Shown one piece after another: positions 51,540-62,048 of a DNA stretch of 64,000 nt. Source of the stretch: JALHUB01 sp050010555 (GTDB lineage Bacteria > Chloroflexota > Dehalococcoidia > DSTF01 > JALHUB01); NCBI GenBank assembly GCA_050010555.1, contig JBEKKV010000003.1, positions 1 to 64,000 of the forward strand, in the 5' to 3' direction. The position numbers and the translations under genes are program-made. Positions within the stretch are counted from its first letter, which is position 1. Every line of letters starts with the position of its first letter. Under the pieces are notes generated by a model. That model was not told where the DNA came from and searched no databases. It saw nothing but the letters and a program-made list of their open reading frames with translations.

Positions 51540-52287
51540 TCGCAGGCAGATACAGCGCCGGGATGCGCCGCGGCTCCGAGAGAGAATAAAGCGCGGTTTG
51601 AAGCGCCTGGCGCTGCTGGGCGTGCTCGTCGGGATTTTGGGCGCCGGCTGGCTGGTCTACCAATCGCCTTTGTTCCAGATCAGGACCGTATCCGTAAGCG
51701 GCGCGGAGACGCTGGACCCGGCGATGCTGGCGAGCGTCTCCGGCCTCAAGGGCCAGAACATCCTCCAGGTGAACACGGAAGCGGCGAAGCAGCGCCTGCT
51801 GGCCCTGCCCATGGTGGCGGACGTGTCGGTGCAGAAGAAGTGGCCGGGCAAGATTGTAGTGAATGTAACGGAGCGGCACGCCTGGGGCTACTGGCAGATC
51901 AAGGACCAGACGTACGTCATCGACGACCAGGGCGTGGTCCTCGATGACGTACGCCCGGACGACGGCGCGCCGACGATCGTCGAGATAGACAGCGAGCGAC
52001 GGTTGGCCCCCGGCGACCAGGTGGATGCCGACGCGGTCGCGCTCTCGAAGCAGCTTATCGATGAGGCGCCGAGCGCGTTGCAGCGAAACGTGGTCGGCCT
52101 GGAGTATAGCGATCACAGCGGCCTCACGGTCTCATTCGACGGCGGCCTGCGGGCGACTTTCGGAGACAGCCGTGATCTCGATTACAAGCTGAGCGTCCTT
52201 TACGTGCTGCTGGACAAGGCGCAAACGCAGGGACTGGCCGTCAACAGCGTCGACCTGCGTTTCGGCGAGACGGTTTCGTTCCAGTAG
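51526..52287 (+). CDS. ftsQ: Division protein FtsQ (POTRA domain)
   Basis: 253 residues from TTG, with AGGAGAGGG inside the end of ddl as ribosome site. Very basic N-terminal 25 residues, one transmembrane helix (about 27-46), then a POTRA domain starting FQIRTVSVSGAETL and an FtsQ beta domain. Joins FtsL/FtsB and recruits the septal synthase. Family similarity is low, but layout and position are decisive. Confidence 0.9.
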   Translation: MRKDSRRQIQRRDAPRLRERIKRGLKRLALLGVLVGILGAGWLVYQSPLFQIRTVSVSGAETLDPAMLASVSGLKGQNILQVNTEAAKQRLLALPMVADVSVQKKWPGKIVVNVTERHAWGYWQIKDQTYVIDDQGVVLDDVRPDDGAPTIVEIDSERRLAPGDQVDADAVALSKQLIDEAPSALQRNVVGLEYSDHSGLTVSFDGGLRATFGDSRDLDYKLSVLYVLLDKAQTQGLAVNSVDLRFGETVSFQ

Positions 52288-52344
52288 CGGGACCCAAGAG
52301 GGGGCGATATCGCGAGAGGCGCGCCCAGGGAAGGAGGAACCAGG

Positions 52345-53586
52345 ATGAGAGCGGACACCTTCGCCTCAGTTGACGTTGGCACTACGAAGGTCTGCACCGC
52401 CGTCGCAGAAGTCGGTGACGAAGGGGCGATTCGCATTCTCGGCGTCGGCGTTGCGCTGGCCGGGGGCTTCAGTCGGGGCATGGTGGACAACATCGCCGAG
52501 GCCACGCAGTCCATCCGCGACTCCGTCGACAAGGCGGAGCGCTCCAGCGGCACGCGCATCCTTTCCGCGCACGTCGGCATCACCGGCTCGCACATCCAAT
52601 CGTTGAACAACCGCGGCATCGCCGCCATCGCCGACCGCAACCATCCCATCGGCAGCGAAGACGTGGAGCGCGTGCTGGAAGGGGCGCGCGTCATCAACAT
52701 CCCGTCGAACCGCGAGGTGCTGCACGCCGTGCCGCGCTACTACGTCGTCGACGGGCAGGACAGCGTGAGCGACCCGCTGGGAATGCACGGCCAGCGCCTG
52801 GACGTCGAGACGCACATCGTCACCGCCTCGACGAGCGCGATGCAAAACCTGACGAAATGCGTCGAGGGCGCCGGCGTCGAGGTGGAAAGCCTGATCCTCG
52901 AGCCGCTCGCCAGCGGTGAGGCGGTGCTGGAGGAGGAGGAGCGGAAGCAGGGCGTCATCGTCGTAGACATCGGCGGCGGAACGACGGGGATAGCCGTCTA
53001 CCTGGACGGGAGCGTCTTTCACACGTCGGTGCTGCCGGTCGGCGGGAACCACATAACGCGCGACCTGGTCGCCGGGCTGCGCTGCCCCTACGCCGTGGCG
53101 GAGGAGGCGAAGGCGAAGTTCGGGCACGCCATCCCGAGCATGGTGGACGCCAGCGAAAGCGTCGACCTGGACTGCTTCGGCTCCGAGCGCCAGAAGAGCG
53201 TCCCGCGGCGCCGGCTGTGCGAGATCATCCAGGCCCGCTGCGAGGAGATCCTGGAGATGGTGATGAGCGAGGTGAAGCGTACCGTGCACGACGACATCCT
53301 GTCGGCGGGCGTGGTGCTGGCCGGCGGCACGGCAAAGCTGCGCGGCCTCGATGTCCTCGCCGAGCAGGTAACGGGCCTGCCGGCGCGGATCGGCGTTCCC
53401 CGCCATCTGCAGGGACTTTCGGAGACGCTTGCCGACCCCGCCTACGCAACCAGCGTCGGGCTGCTGCAGTGGGCGCTGAAGGAGAACGGCACGCTCTACG
53501 GGAGCCAGCGCCCCGGGCCAAGTCTGGCCTTGAACGGGCTGTGGCGTCGGGTGAGCCAGTGGATGCGGGTGCTCATGCCTGAGTAA
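52345..53586 (+). CDS. ftsA: Cell division ATPase FtsA
   Basis: 413 residues, actin fold: SVDVGTTKVCTAVAEV (phosphate 1), VVDIGGGTTGIAVY (phosphate 2), and GVVLAGGTAKLRGLD (adenosine). The 1C domain lies between, and the C-terminus ends in a short amphipathic helix (LNGLWRRVSQWMRVLM) that should bind the membrane. Tethers FtsZ to the membrane. AAGGAGGA precedes the ATG. Confidence 0.95.
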   Translation: MRADTFASVDVGTTKVCTAVAEVGDEGAIRILGVGVALAGGFSRGMVDNIAEATQSIRDSVDKAERSSGTRILSAHVGITGSHIQSLNNRGIAAIADRNHPIGSEDVERVLEGARVINIPSNREVLHAVPRYYVVDGQDSVSDPLGMHGQRLDVETHIVTASTSAMQNLTKCVEGAGVEVESLILEPLASGEAVLEEEERKQGVIVVDIGGGTTGIAVYLDGSVFHTSVLPVGGNHITRDLVAGLRCPYAVAEEAKAKFGHAIPSMVDASESVDLDCFGSERQKSVPRRRLCEIIQARCEEILEMVMSEVKRTVHDDILSAGVVLAGGTAKLRGLDVLAEQVTGLPARIGVPRHLQGLSETLADPAYATSVGLLQWALKENGTLYGSQRPGPSLALNGLWRRVSQWMRVLMPE

Positions 53587-53625
53587 GGCATTCGATTCGA
53601 TAGGAACGAGCGAAAGGAGGCGACG

Positions 53626-54711
53626 GTGACAGCAAGAGAGGATCTGGACAAGCTTCCCCCGATCAAGGTTATGGGTGTCGGCGGCGGCGGCGGCAACGCG
53701 CTGAGCCGGATGATGGCGGAGAACATCCCCGGCGTGCAGTTGGTGGCCGTGAACACGGACTCGCAGGCGCTCGCGCATACGGACGCGCACGTCAAGATCC
53801 GCATCGGCGACCGGCTGACGAAAGGGCTGGGCGTCGGCGGCGATCCCAACAAGGGCCTGCGCGCCGCCGAGGAAAGCCGTGAGGAGCTCTTCGACGCCGT
53901 GAAGGGCGCGGAGATGATCTTCATCACCGCCGGCATGGGCGGCGGCACGGGCACGGGCGCATCGGCCATCGTCGGCGAAGTGGCGCGCGAGGCCGGGGCG
54001 CTGACCATTGGCGTCGTTACCAAGCCGTTCTCCTTCGAAGGCGCAAAGCGTCGAATGCAGGCGGAGGACGGCATCGAGCACCTGCGGGACAAAGTGGACA
54101 CGCTAATCGTCATACCAAACGACCGCCTCCTTGCCGTTTGCACTCCCGACGTGTCCGTTCCCGAGGCCTTCCGCGTTGGCGACGAGGTGCTCAGGCAATC
54201 GATTCAGGGTATCTCGGAGATCATCACCGTGCCCGGCGACATCAACCTCGACTTCGCCGACGTGCGCAAGATCATGGGCGAGGCCGGGCAGGCGCTGCTC
54301 GCTATCGGGCGGGCCAGCGGCGAGAATCGCGCCATTGAGGCCGCGCGGGCGGCGATCACGAGTCCCCTGCTCGACACGAGCATCGCGGGCGCGAAGGGCG
54401 TGCTGTTCAACATCACCGGCTCGCGCAGCATCGGGCTGCACGAGATGAACGCCGCCGCACAGGTAATCGCGGAGGTAGTGGACCCGGACGCGGAGATAAT
54501 CTTCGGCACGGCCACCGATCCGGACCTGGGCGACGAGATAAAAGTGACCGTCATCGCCACGGGGTTCCAGCCGGCGCGGATGCTGGAGCAGGGTTTGGAG
54601 GAGGCGTTGGGTCGCGAGCACAGGCTGCGGCCGCTGCGGGTAGAGAACCTGAAGAACGTGGGCGATACGGACCTGCCGACCTTCCTGCGTCGCACCGTCT
54701 CGTTGCGGTGA
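53626..54711 (+). CDS. ftsZ: Cell division GTPase FtsZ
   Basis: 361 residues from GTG with AAAGGAGG upstream. KVMGVGGGGGNALSRM, the tubulin signature GGGTGTGAS, VVTKPF and the T7 loop region NLDFADVRKIM are intact. The C-terminal end DLPTFLRRTVSL is the short conserved tail that FtsA binds, preceded by an unusually short linker. Forms the Z ring. Last gene of the division operon; a structured spacer with a strong terminator follows. Confidence 0.97.
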   Translation: MTAREDLDKLPPIKVMGVGGGGGNALSRMMAENIPGVQLVAVNTDSQALAHTDAHVKIRIGDRLTKGLGVGGDPNKGLRAAEESREELFDAVKGAEMIFITAGMGGGTGTGASAIVGEVAREAGALTIGVVTKPFSFEGAKRRMQAEDGIEHLRDKVDTLIVIPNDRLLAVCTPDVSVPEAFRVGDEVLRQSIQGISEIITVPGDINLDFADVRKIMGEAGQALLAIGRASGENRAIEAARAAITSPLLDTSIAGAKGVLFNITGSRSIGLHEMNAAAQVIAEVVDPDAEIIFGTATDPDLGDEIKVTVIATGFQPARMLEQGLEEALGREHRLRPLRVENLKNVGDTDLPTFLRRTVSLR

Positions 54712-54732
54712 GGCGCTAGAGGGAAATACCAA

Positions 54733-54815
54733 ATGAAAGGAGGGTTCTGTCTAGCCGAGCAACCACGAGCCCCGGCTGATCCGGGATTTTGAAGGTTGCC
54801 TCTCGGATGAGGCAA
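54733..54815 (+). promoter_or_regulatory. Attenuator-like leader with alternative hairpins
   Basis: The 303-base gap between ftsZ and nrdR begins with a possible 19-codon leader peptide (ATG 54733, GAGGG upstream, stop 54790-54792). Stem A pairs CCGAGCAACC (54755-54764) with GGTTG and CTCGG (54794-54806, 3-nt bulge) and encloses a CCCGG/CCGGG hairpin. Stem B pairs TTGCCTC (54796-54802) with GAGGCAA (54809-54815) and excludes A. A terminator follows. I found no match to a known riboswitch class. Confidence 0.45.
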
Positions 54816-54817
54816 TC

Positions 54818-54863
54818 GGTCGCGGTCGGTGATAGGGAGATGCGCCGACCGCGACCACTTTTT
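54818..54863 (+). terminator. Strong terminator after ftsZ
   Basis: 12-bp perfect stem GGTCGCGGTCGG (54818-54829) and CCGACCGCGACC (54845-54856), 15-nt loop, then ACTTTTTC. Ends the division operon or serves as the output of the leader just upstream. Confidence 0.85.
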
Positions 54864-54872
54864 CGGAGGCAA

Positions 54873-54983
54873 ATGCTTATGTTGAGGCCCCGGCGAATCG
54901 GCGTCTTGGGGCGGCGGATTCGGCCCTTCTTGACAGAACACGCCACGCAACTTGACCACAATATGTTGGGTTTTGCCCCTTGA
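54873..54983 (+). CDS. Possible 36-residue ORF after the terminator
   Basis: ATG preceded by CGGAGGCAA, directly after the terminator; the peptide is basic at first (MLMLRPRRIGVLGRRIR). It ends within the nrdR promoter, so it may be a chance frame. Kept only because of its ribosome site and its place behind a terminator. Confidence 0.25.
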   Translation: MLMLRPRRIGVLGRRIRPFLTEHATQLDHNMLGFAP

Positions 54984-55002
54984 CAACCTCTATATGTTGT
55001 GC
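54956..55002 (+). promoter_or_regulatory. Tandem NrdR boxes
   Basis: Two 16-bp sites, CCACAATATGTTGGGT (54956-54971) and CCTCTATATGTTGTGC (54987-55002), both close to the NrdR box consensus acaCwAtATaTwGtgt. Their starts are 31 bp apart, about three helix turns, the arrangement NrdR uses. The second fills the spacer between the -35 and -10 of the nrdR promoter. Confidence 0.85.
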
Positions 55003-55008
55003 CAGAAT
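54980..55008 (+). promoter_or_regulatory. nrdR promoter, probably giving a leaderless mRNA
   Basis: -35 TTGACA, 17-nt spacer, -10 CAGAAT. The -10 ends 6 nt before the ATG at 55015 and there is no ribosome binding site, so transcription should begin at the start codon. Confidence 0.65.
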
Positions 55009-55014
55009 CCCCCC

Positions 55015-55662
55015 ATGCGATGCCCCTACTGTACTTCTCAGGACACAAGGGTGATCGACTCGCGGGAGGCCGAAGACGGCATCCGGCGGCGGCGGGAGTG
55101 CGCGGCCTGCGGCGAACGCTTCACGACGTACGAGCGTCCGCTGGCCACCGGCCTGCTCGTCGTCAAGAAGGACGGCCGTCGCGAGGAGTACACGCGCGAG
55201 AAGGTGCTGCTGGGCATCCGCAAGGCTTGCGAGAAGCGACCGCTGGCAGTGGGGACGCTGGAGGCGGTCGTCGATGAGATAGAGGCGGTGCTCAACGAGC
55301 AGGGGCTCGCCGAGGTGTCGAGCCGCGACATCGGCGAGATGGTGATGGGGCACCTGCGGCAGTTGGACCAGATAGCCTACATCCGTTTCGCCAGCGTCTA
55401 CCACGAGTTCGCCGATCTCGACGACCTGCGGGACGAGGTCGACGCGCTGGAGGCGACGCTGGGGACTGCGGAGGGCACAAGCCAGCCGCCGCTCATCCCG
55501 GAAGAGGAGTTGCAAGGCCTGGCCAGGTCACCGGCGTGGCGGGCCTTTCAGTACGGCAAGGGGGCAAAGACTCGTTATCGGCAGAGGCGGGCCGTCTCGG
55601 CGGCCGCCGGCGAGGCGAAAGGAAGCGCCTCGTCGTCCGCTCGACGGGGCGGCCCAGGTTAA
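55015..55662 (+). CDS. nrdR: Ribonucleotide reductase repressor NrdR
   Basis: 215 residues. Zinc ribbon CPYC...CAACGERFTTYERP at the N-terminus, then the ATP-cone (KKDGRREEYTREKVLLGIRKAC onwards to about residue 140). The usual length is about 150; here some 65 extra residues follow, ending Ala/Ser/Gly-rich and basic. NrdR senses ATP/dATP and represses ribonucleotide reductase genes through paired boxes, which are seen directly upstream. The extra tail is odd and has no motif I know. Confidence 0.95.
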   Translation: MRCPYCTSQDTRVIDSREAEDGIRRRRECAACGERFTTYERPLATGLLVVKKDGRREEYTREKVLLGIRKACEKRPLAVGTLEAVVDEIEAVLNEQGLAEVSSRDIGEMVMGHLRQLDQIAYIRFASVYHEFADLDDLRDEVDALEATLGTAEGTSQPPLIPEEELQGLARSPAWRAFQYGKGAKTRYRQRRAVSAAAGEAKGSASSSARRGGPG

Positions 55663-55689
55663 TCAGGCAAAGGAACGCATCTCACGAAG

Positions 55690-55995
55690 ATGGAGTCGGA
55701 ATACGGTCGTGACTACGGTCGGGTGCTGAACGGCGGCGGCGAAGTGCTGGCGACGGGCGCGTTCGAGATCAACAAGGAGCGCTGCGAAATCGTCTTCCGG
55801 CCCGTCGTCGATAGCAGCCTGCTGGACAGGGAGACCGGCCCGCTGATCATGGAGTTGGACGACGGCCGCATGCTGGACATCGCCGGCAAGTACCTTCGCT
55901 TCCGCCTCCTCGGGCCCGACGGGGACCGCCAGTCAATCTACCGCCTCCGTTACGCTGCGGGGCAGGAGGCCCGCGGCACCCCCGTCTCTCACTAG
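55690..55995 (+). CDS. Hypothetical protein between nrdR and nrdJ
   Basis: 101 residues, mixed alpha/beta composition (EINKERCEIVFRPVVDSSLL, then LIMELDDGRMLDIAGKYLRF), no signal peptide or membrane segment and no family I recognise. It lies 27 nt after nrdR and 95 nt before the first reductase gene on the same strand, so it is probably cotranscribed. Composition matches the neighbours, and the frame is well defined with CACGAAG as a weak ribosome site. Confidence 0.6.
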   Translation: MESEYGRDYGRVLNGGGEVLATGAFEINKERCEIVFRPVVDSSLLDRETGPLIMELDDGRMLDIAGKYLRFRLLGPDGDRQSIYRLRYAAGQEARGTPVSH

Positions 55996-56090
55996 AACAC
56001 CGGCCAAACAACGCCGACCCGGCCAGAACGGGACGGCGCGCACGCGCTTTAGACCATTTCGGTCGGATTCCCGGGAAAGGATAAGGGGCC

Positions 56091-58805
<2,715 letters not shown>

Positions 58806-58817
58806 CGTGTTTGGAAG

Positions 58818-58854
58818 CTGTCGGCGGACTCCCCCGCCACCAGCCGCCCGACAG
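58818..58854 (+). ncRNA. Hairpin with the same C-rich loop as at 14.88 kb
   Basis: Stem CTGTCGG-CGG (58818-58827) and CCG-C-CCGACAG (58844-58854, one bulge) around loop ACTCCCCCGCCACCAG. The loop shares 14 consecutive bases (15 counting the first stem base) with the hairpin at 14873-14904, whereas the stems differ in sequence. It lies 13 nt after the nrdJ stop and just before a terminator. No promoter of its own was found, so it is probably part of the nrdJ 3' UTR. Confidence 0.45.
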
Positions 58855-58863
58855 CGATCTAGA

Positions 58864-58895
58864 AGTGGCGTCCCTGATTCGTCAGGGGCGCCACT
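58864..58895 (+). terminator. Terminator after the first nrdJ
   Basis: 13-bp stem: AGTGGCG-T-CCCTG (58864-58876) with CAGGG-G-CGCCACT (58883-58895), one T-G pair, loop ATTCGT, followed by CATTATT. The T-run is poor, so partial readthrough into the second nrdJ is likely. Confidence 0.7.
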
Positions 58896-58986
58896 CATTA
58901 TTGGCGCGCGACGGAAATGATAAACTGGATTCGGCAAGAATCCGGCATAAAGGACCCTGGGTAGAGGACGACCCGGAGGTGCACCT

Positions 58987-61338
58987 ATGGCGACCAAAGC
59001 TCACCCCAACTCCATTGCTCTCTCCGATAACGCCCGCGTGGTGCTCGAGCGGCGCTACCTGGCGAAAGACGAGCGCGGCCGCACCGTCGAGACGCCGGAG
59101 CAGCTATTCCGACGCGTCGCGCACAACATCGCCGGCGCCGAACAAGCGTACGGCGGCGCGCAACAGGTGGACTTCTGGGAGCAGCGCTTCCTCGACGTGA
59201 TGACGAGCCTGCGCTTCCTCCCCAACTCGCCGACGCTAGGCAACGCCGGTCAGCCGCTGCAGCAGCTCGCTGCCTGCTTCGTCCTGCCGGTCGAGGACTC
59301 GATGGAAGGCATCTTCGGCGCCATCTGCAACATGGCGGTGATCCACAAGAGCGGCGGCGGCACCGGCTTCTCGTTCAGCAGGCTGCGACCGGCTGGCGAC
59401 ATGGTCCGGAGCACGGCGGGCCTCGCGAGCGGTCCGGTGTCGTTCATGAAGGTCTTCGACGCGGCAACAGAGGCGATCAAGCAGGGCGGCACGCGGCGCG
59501 GCGCCAACATGGCGATCCTCAACGTCGAGCACCCGGACGTCGAAGAGTTCATCCGCGTCAAGTCGGACATGGTGACGCTGACGAACTTCAACATCTCGGT
59601 GGGCGTGAACGAGCGGTTCATGGAGGCGGTGGAGCGCGACGAAGAGTTCTTGCTCGTCAGCCCGCGCACGCGGAAGCCGGTCGGCAAGCGACGGGCGCGG
59701 GCGGTCTTCCGCCTCATGGTGGAGAACGCCTGGCAGAACGGCGACCCCGGCCTCGTGTTCATCGACCGCGTGAACCGCGACAACCCGACGCCGCGGCTCG
59801 GACCCATCGAGGCGACGAACCCGTGCGGCGAGCAGCCGCTGCTGCCGTACGAGTCGTGCACGCTCGGCTCGATCAACCTCTCGCGATTCGTCAAAGAAGG
59901 CGAGCGCGAGGTCGACTGGGAGGCGCTGGCGGCGACGGTGCCGGTCTGCGTGCGCTTCCTCGACGACGTCATCGACGTGAACCACTACCCGATGCCGGAG
60001 ATCGCGGCGATGACGCTGAAGACGCGGAAGATCGGCCTCGGCGTAATGGGCTGGGCCGACCTCCTCTTCCGGCTTCGCACTCCCTACGACTCCGACGAGG
60101 CGCTGAAGCTCGGCGAGCAGATGATGGCGTTCATCCAGGAGAAGGCGGACGCGGCTTCGGCGGAGCTGGCGCAGGCGCGCGGGACGTTCCCGGCGTGGGA
60201 GGACAGCGTCTACGCGGCGGGGCGGGAGCGACAGCCGCTGCGCAACTCGACTCGTACGACGGTGGCGCCGACCGGCACGCTGTCGATAATCGCGGACTGC
60301 TCGGGCGGCATCGAGCCGGTGTTTTCGCTGGCGTTCACGCGTCAGCACTTCCTCGACCCGCACAATCCCAGGACGGCGACGAAGCTGACAGAGGTGAACA
60401 AGCACTTCGAGCGCGTCGCCAAAGAGGAAGGCTTCTATTCGAAAAGGCTGATCGATGCGCTCGCGGCAGGCGCCAGCCTCCGCGACCAGCCGAAGGCGCC
60501 GGAATGGGCAAAAGGCGTCTTCGTGTCGGCGCACGACGTCGCGCCGGAGTGGCACGTGCGGATGCAGGCGGCGTTCCAGCGCCACACGGACAACGCCGTG
60601 AGCAAGACGATCAACTTCCGTCAGGAGGCGACGCCGGACGACGTGGAGCGCGCATACCTGCTGGCTTACCACGAGGGCTGCAAGGGGGTCACGATCTATC
60701 GCGACGGGTCGCGGGAAATGCAGGTGCTGTCCCACACGACGGCGAGGGGCCCCGAGCAGCAGGAGGCGATAGCCGCGGAGCGGTCGCTCGGAGCGGGCCC
60801 GCCGTCGCTGCGTCCGGGCGAGCCGTACCGACGCCGCCTGCCGGACCAGAGGGCGTCGCTGACGCACAAGTTCCAGGTCGGCGACCAGGAGGGATACCTC
60901 ACAGTCGGCCTGTACGACGACGGCAACCCGGGCGAGGTGTTCGTCACCATCTCGAAAGAGGGGTCGACGATCCGCGGGCTGATGGACTCGGTAGCGGTGC
61001 TGACGTCGCTGGCGCTGCAGTACGGCGTGCCGCTGGAGGACCTGGCGCGCAAGTTCGAAGGGACGCGCTTTGAGCCGTACGGGTTCACGAACAACCCGGA
61101 ACTGCGTCAGGCCACGTCGCTGGTCGACTACATCTTTCGCTGGCTGGAGGTGCGCTTCGGCGAGGGGAAGAAGGAGCCGCCCGCAACCGGGCCGTCGCGC
61201 GGCCGCAAGAAGGGGGAGCCTCTGCCGGCGAGCGGGGACATCAGCACGGGGGTGGCGTGTCCGGACTGCGGGTCGCTACTCGTATTCGCCGAGGGCTGCC
61301 TGGCGTGCCGCTCCTGCGGCTACGAGCGCTGCGCGTAA
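58987..61338 (+). CDS. nrdJ: Class II (B12-dependent) ribonucleotide reductase, shorter type
   Basis: 783 residues. LPNSPTLGNAG, KSGGGTGFSFSRLRP and N278-P-C280-G-E282 (radical Cys) identify the widespread shorter NrdJ type. It also has the APTGTLSIIADCSGGIEP loop, a TSCPD domain (near 615-700) and a zinc ribbon CPDCG...CLACRSCGYERC at the end. All catalytic residues are present, so it should be active alongside its neighbour. It differs too much from the first nrdJ to be a recent tandem copy. A ribosome site GGAGG precedes the ATG. Confidence 0.94.
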   Translation: MATKAHPNSIALSDNARVVLERRYLAKDERGRTVETPEQLFRRVAHNIAGAEQAYGGAQQVDFWEQRFLDVMTSLRFLPNSPTLGNAGQPLQQLAACFVLPVEDSMEGIFGAICNMAVIHKSGGGTGFSFSRLRPAGDMVRSTAGLASGPVSFMKVFDAATEAIKQGGTRRGANMAILNVEHPDVEEFIRVKSDMVTLTNFNISVGVNERFMEAVERDEEFLLVSPRTRKPVGKRRARAVFRLMVENAWQNGDPGLVFIDRVNRDNPTPRLGPIEATNPCGEQPLLPYESCTLGSINLSRFVKEGEREVDWEALAATVPVCVRFLDDVIDVNHYPMPEIAAMTLKTRKIGLGVMGWADLLFRLRTPYDSDEALKLGEQMMAFIQEKADAASAELAQARGTFPAWEDSVYAAGRERQPLRNSTRTTVAPTGTLSIIADCSGGIEPVFSLAFTRQHFLDPHNPRTATKLTEVNKHFERVAKEEGFYSKRLIDALAAGASLRDQPKAPEWAKGVFVSAHDVAPEWHVRMQAAFQRHTDNAVSKTINFRQEATPDDVERAYLLAYHEGCKGVTIYRDGSREMQVLSHTTARGPEQQEAIAAERSLGAGPPSLRPGEPYRRRLPDQRASLTHKFQVGDQEGYLTVGLYDDGNPGEVFVTISKEGSTIRGLMDSVAVLTSLALQYGVPLEDLARKFEGTRFEPYGFTNNPELRQATSLVDYIFRWLEVRFGEGKKEPPATGPSRGRKKGEPLPASGDISTGVACPDCGSLLVFAEGCLACRSCGYERCA

Positions 61339-61346
61339 CGAATAGC

Positions 61347-62048
61347 ATGCCAACATCGAACGCAGGGACCAGCGCCATCGCCGCGAATCTGCGATGGGTT
61401 CGCGACCGCGTAGACGCCGCCTGCCGGCGCGCCGGACGCTCGCCCGCAGACGTCACTATCGTCGGCGTCAGCAAGGGCTTCCCCGTCGAGGCCGTCGTCG
61501 CAGCGTGGCAGGCCGGGCTGCGCGATGTCGGCGAGAACCGCGTCCAGGAAGCCGCCGCGAAGCTCCCTGCGGCGATGGCACAAGGAGCCGCGTTCCGTCG
61601 CCACCTCGTCGGCCACCTTCAGACCAACAAGGTAAAGACCGCAATCGACCTGTTTGATATAATCCAGTCAGTGGATTCGCTCCGCCTGGCGGAGGCCATC
61701 AGCAGCACAGCCGGCAAGTCAATAAGCGTCCTGCTGGAGGTGAACGTCGCGGCTGAAGAGTCGAAGTACGGCCTGAAGCCGGACGAAGTGCCGCAGGCAC
61801 TGGAGCGCATTCGCTCTCTGCCGAACATCGACGTAGTAGGGCTGATGACGGTCGCGCCGGCGGCGTCCGATGCAGAGCAGGTGCGACCGGTCTTCCGGCG
61901 GCTGCGGGAGATGGCGGAGTCGCTTGGCGTGCCGGAGCTATCGATGGGCATGAGCGACGACTTCGAGGTCGCGGTGGAAGAGGGCGCGACGATGATAAGG
62001 ATCGGACGCGCTATCTTTGGGCCACGGCCCGAGCGGAGTGAAGAATGA
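61347..62048 (+). CDS. yggS: PLP homeostasis protein (YggS/PROSC)
   Basis: 233 residues, TIM-barrel of the alanine-racemase fold type. The PLP lysine is in IVGVSKGFPVEAV; GENRVQEAAAK, HLVGHLQTNKVK and LSMGMSDDFEVAVEEGATMIRIGRAIFG are family landmarks. Binds and balances pyridoxal phosphate. ATG at 61347 is 8 nt after the nrdJ stop. It overlaps proC by 4 nt (ATGA), a pairing found in many bacteria. Confidence 0.93.
   Translation: MPTSNAGTSAIAANLRWVRDRVDAACRRAGRSPADVTIVGVSKGFPVEAVVAAWQAGLRDVGENRVQEAAAKLPAAMAQGAAFRRHLVGHLQTNKVKTAIDLFDIIQSVDSLRLAEAISSTAGKSISVLLEVNVAAEESKYGLKPDEVPQALERIRSLPNIDVVGLMTVAPAASDAEQVRPVFRRLREMAESLGVPELSMGMSDDFEVAVEEGATMIRIGRAIFGPRPERSEE

Noticed and set aside
52366..54081. 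571-residue minus-strand frame across ftsA and ftsZ
   Set aside because: It is the reverse shadow of two certain genes. It has no recognisable domain and is Arg/His/Asp-rich, as expected for the antisense of GC-rich coding DNA. Similar long antisense frames at 4066-5364, 8312-9964 and 59236-60867 were dropped for the same reason.
54733..54863. Cobalamin riboswitch or T-box upstream of the B12-dependent reductase genes
   Set aside because: No B12 box (GCCACTG) and no T-box sequence (TGGNACCGCG) was found in the spacer, despite the B12-dependent genes downstream.
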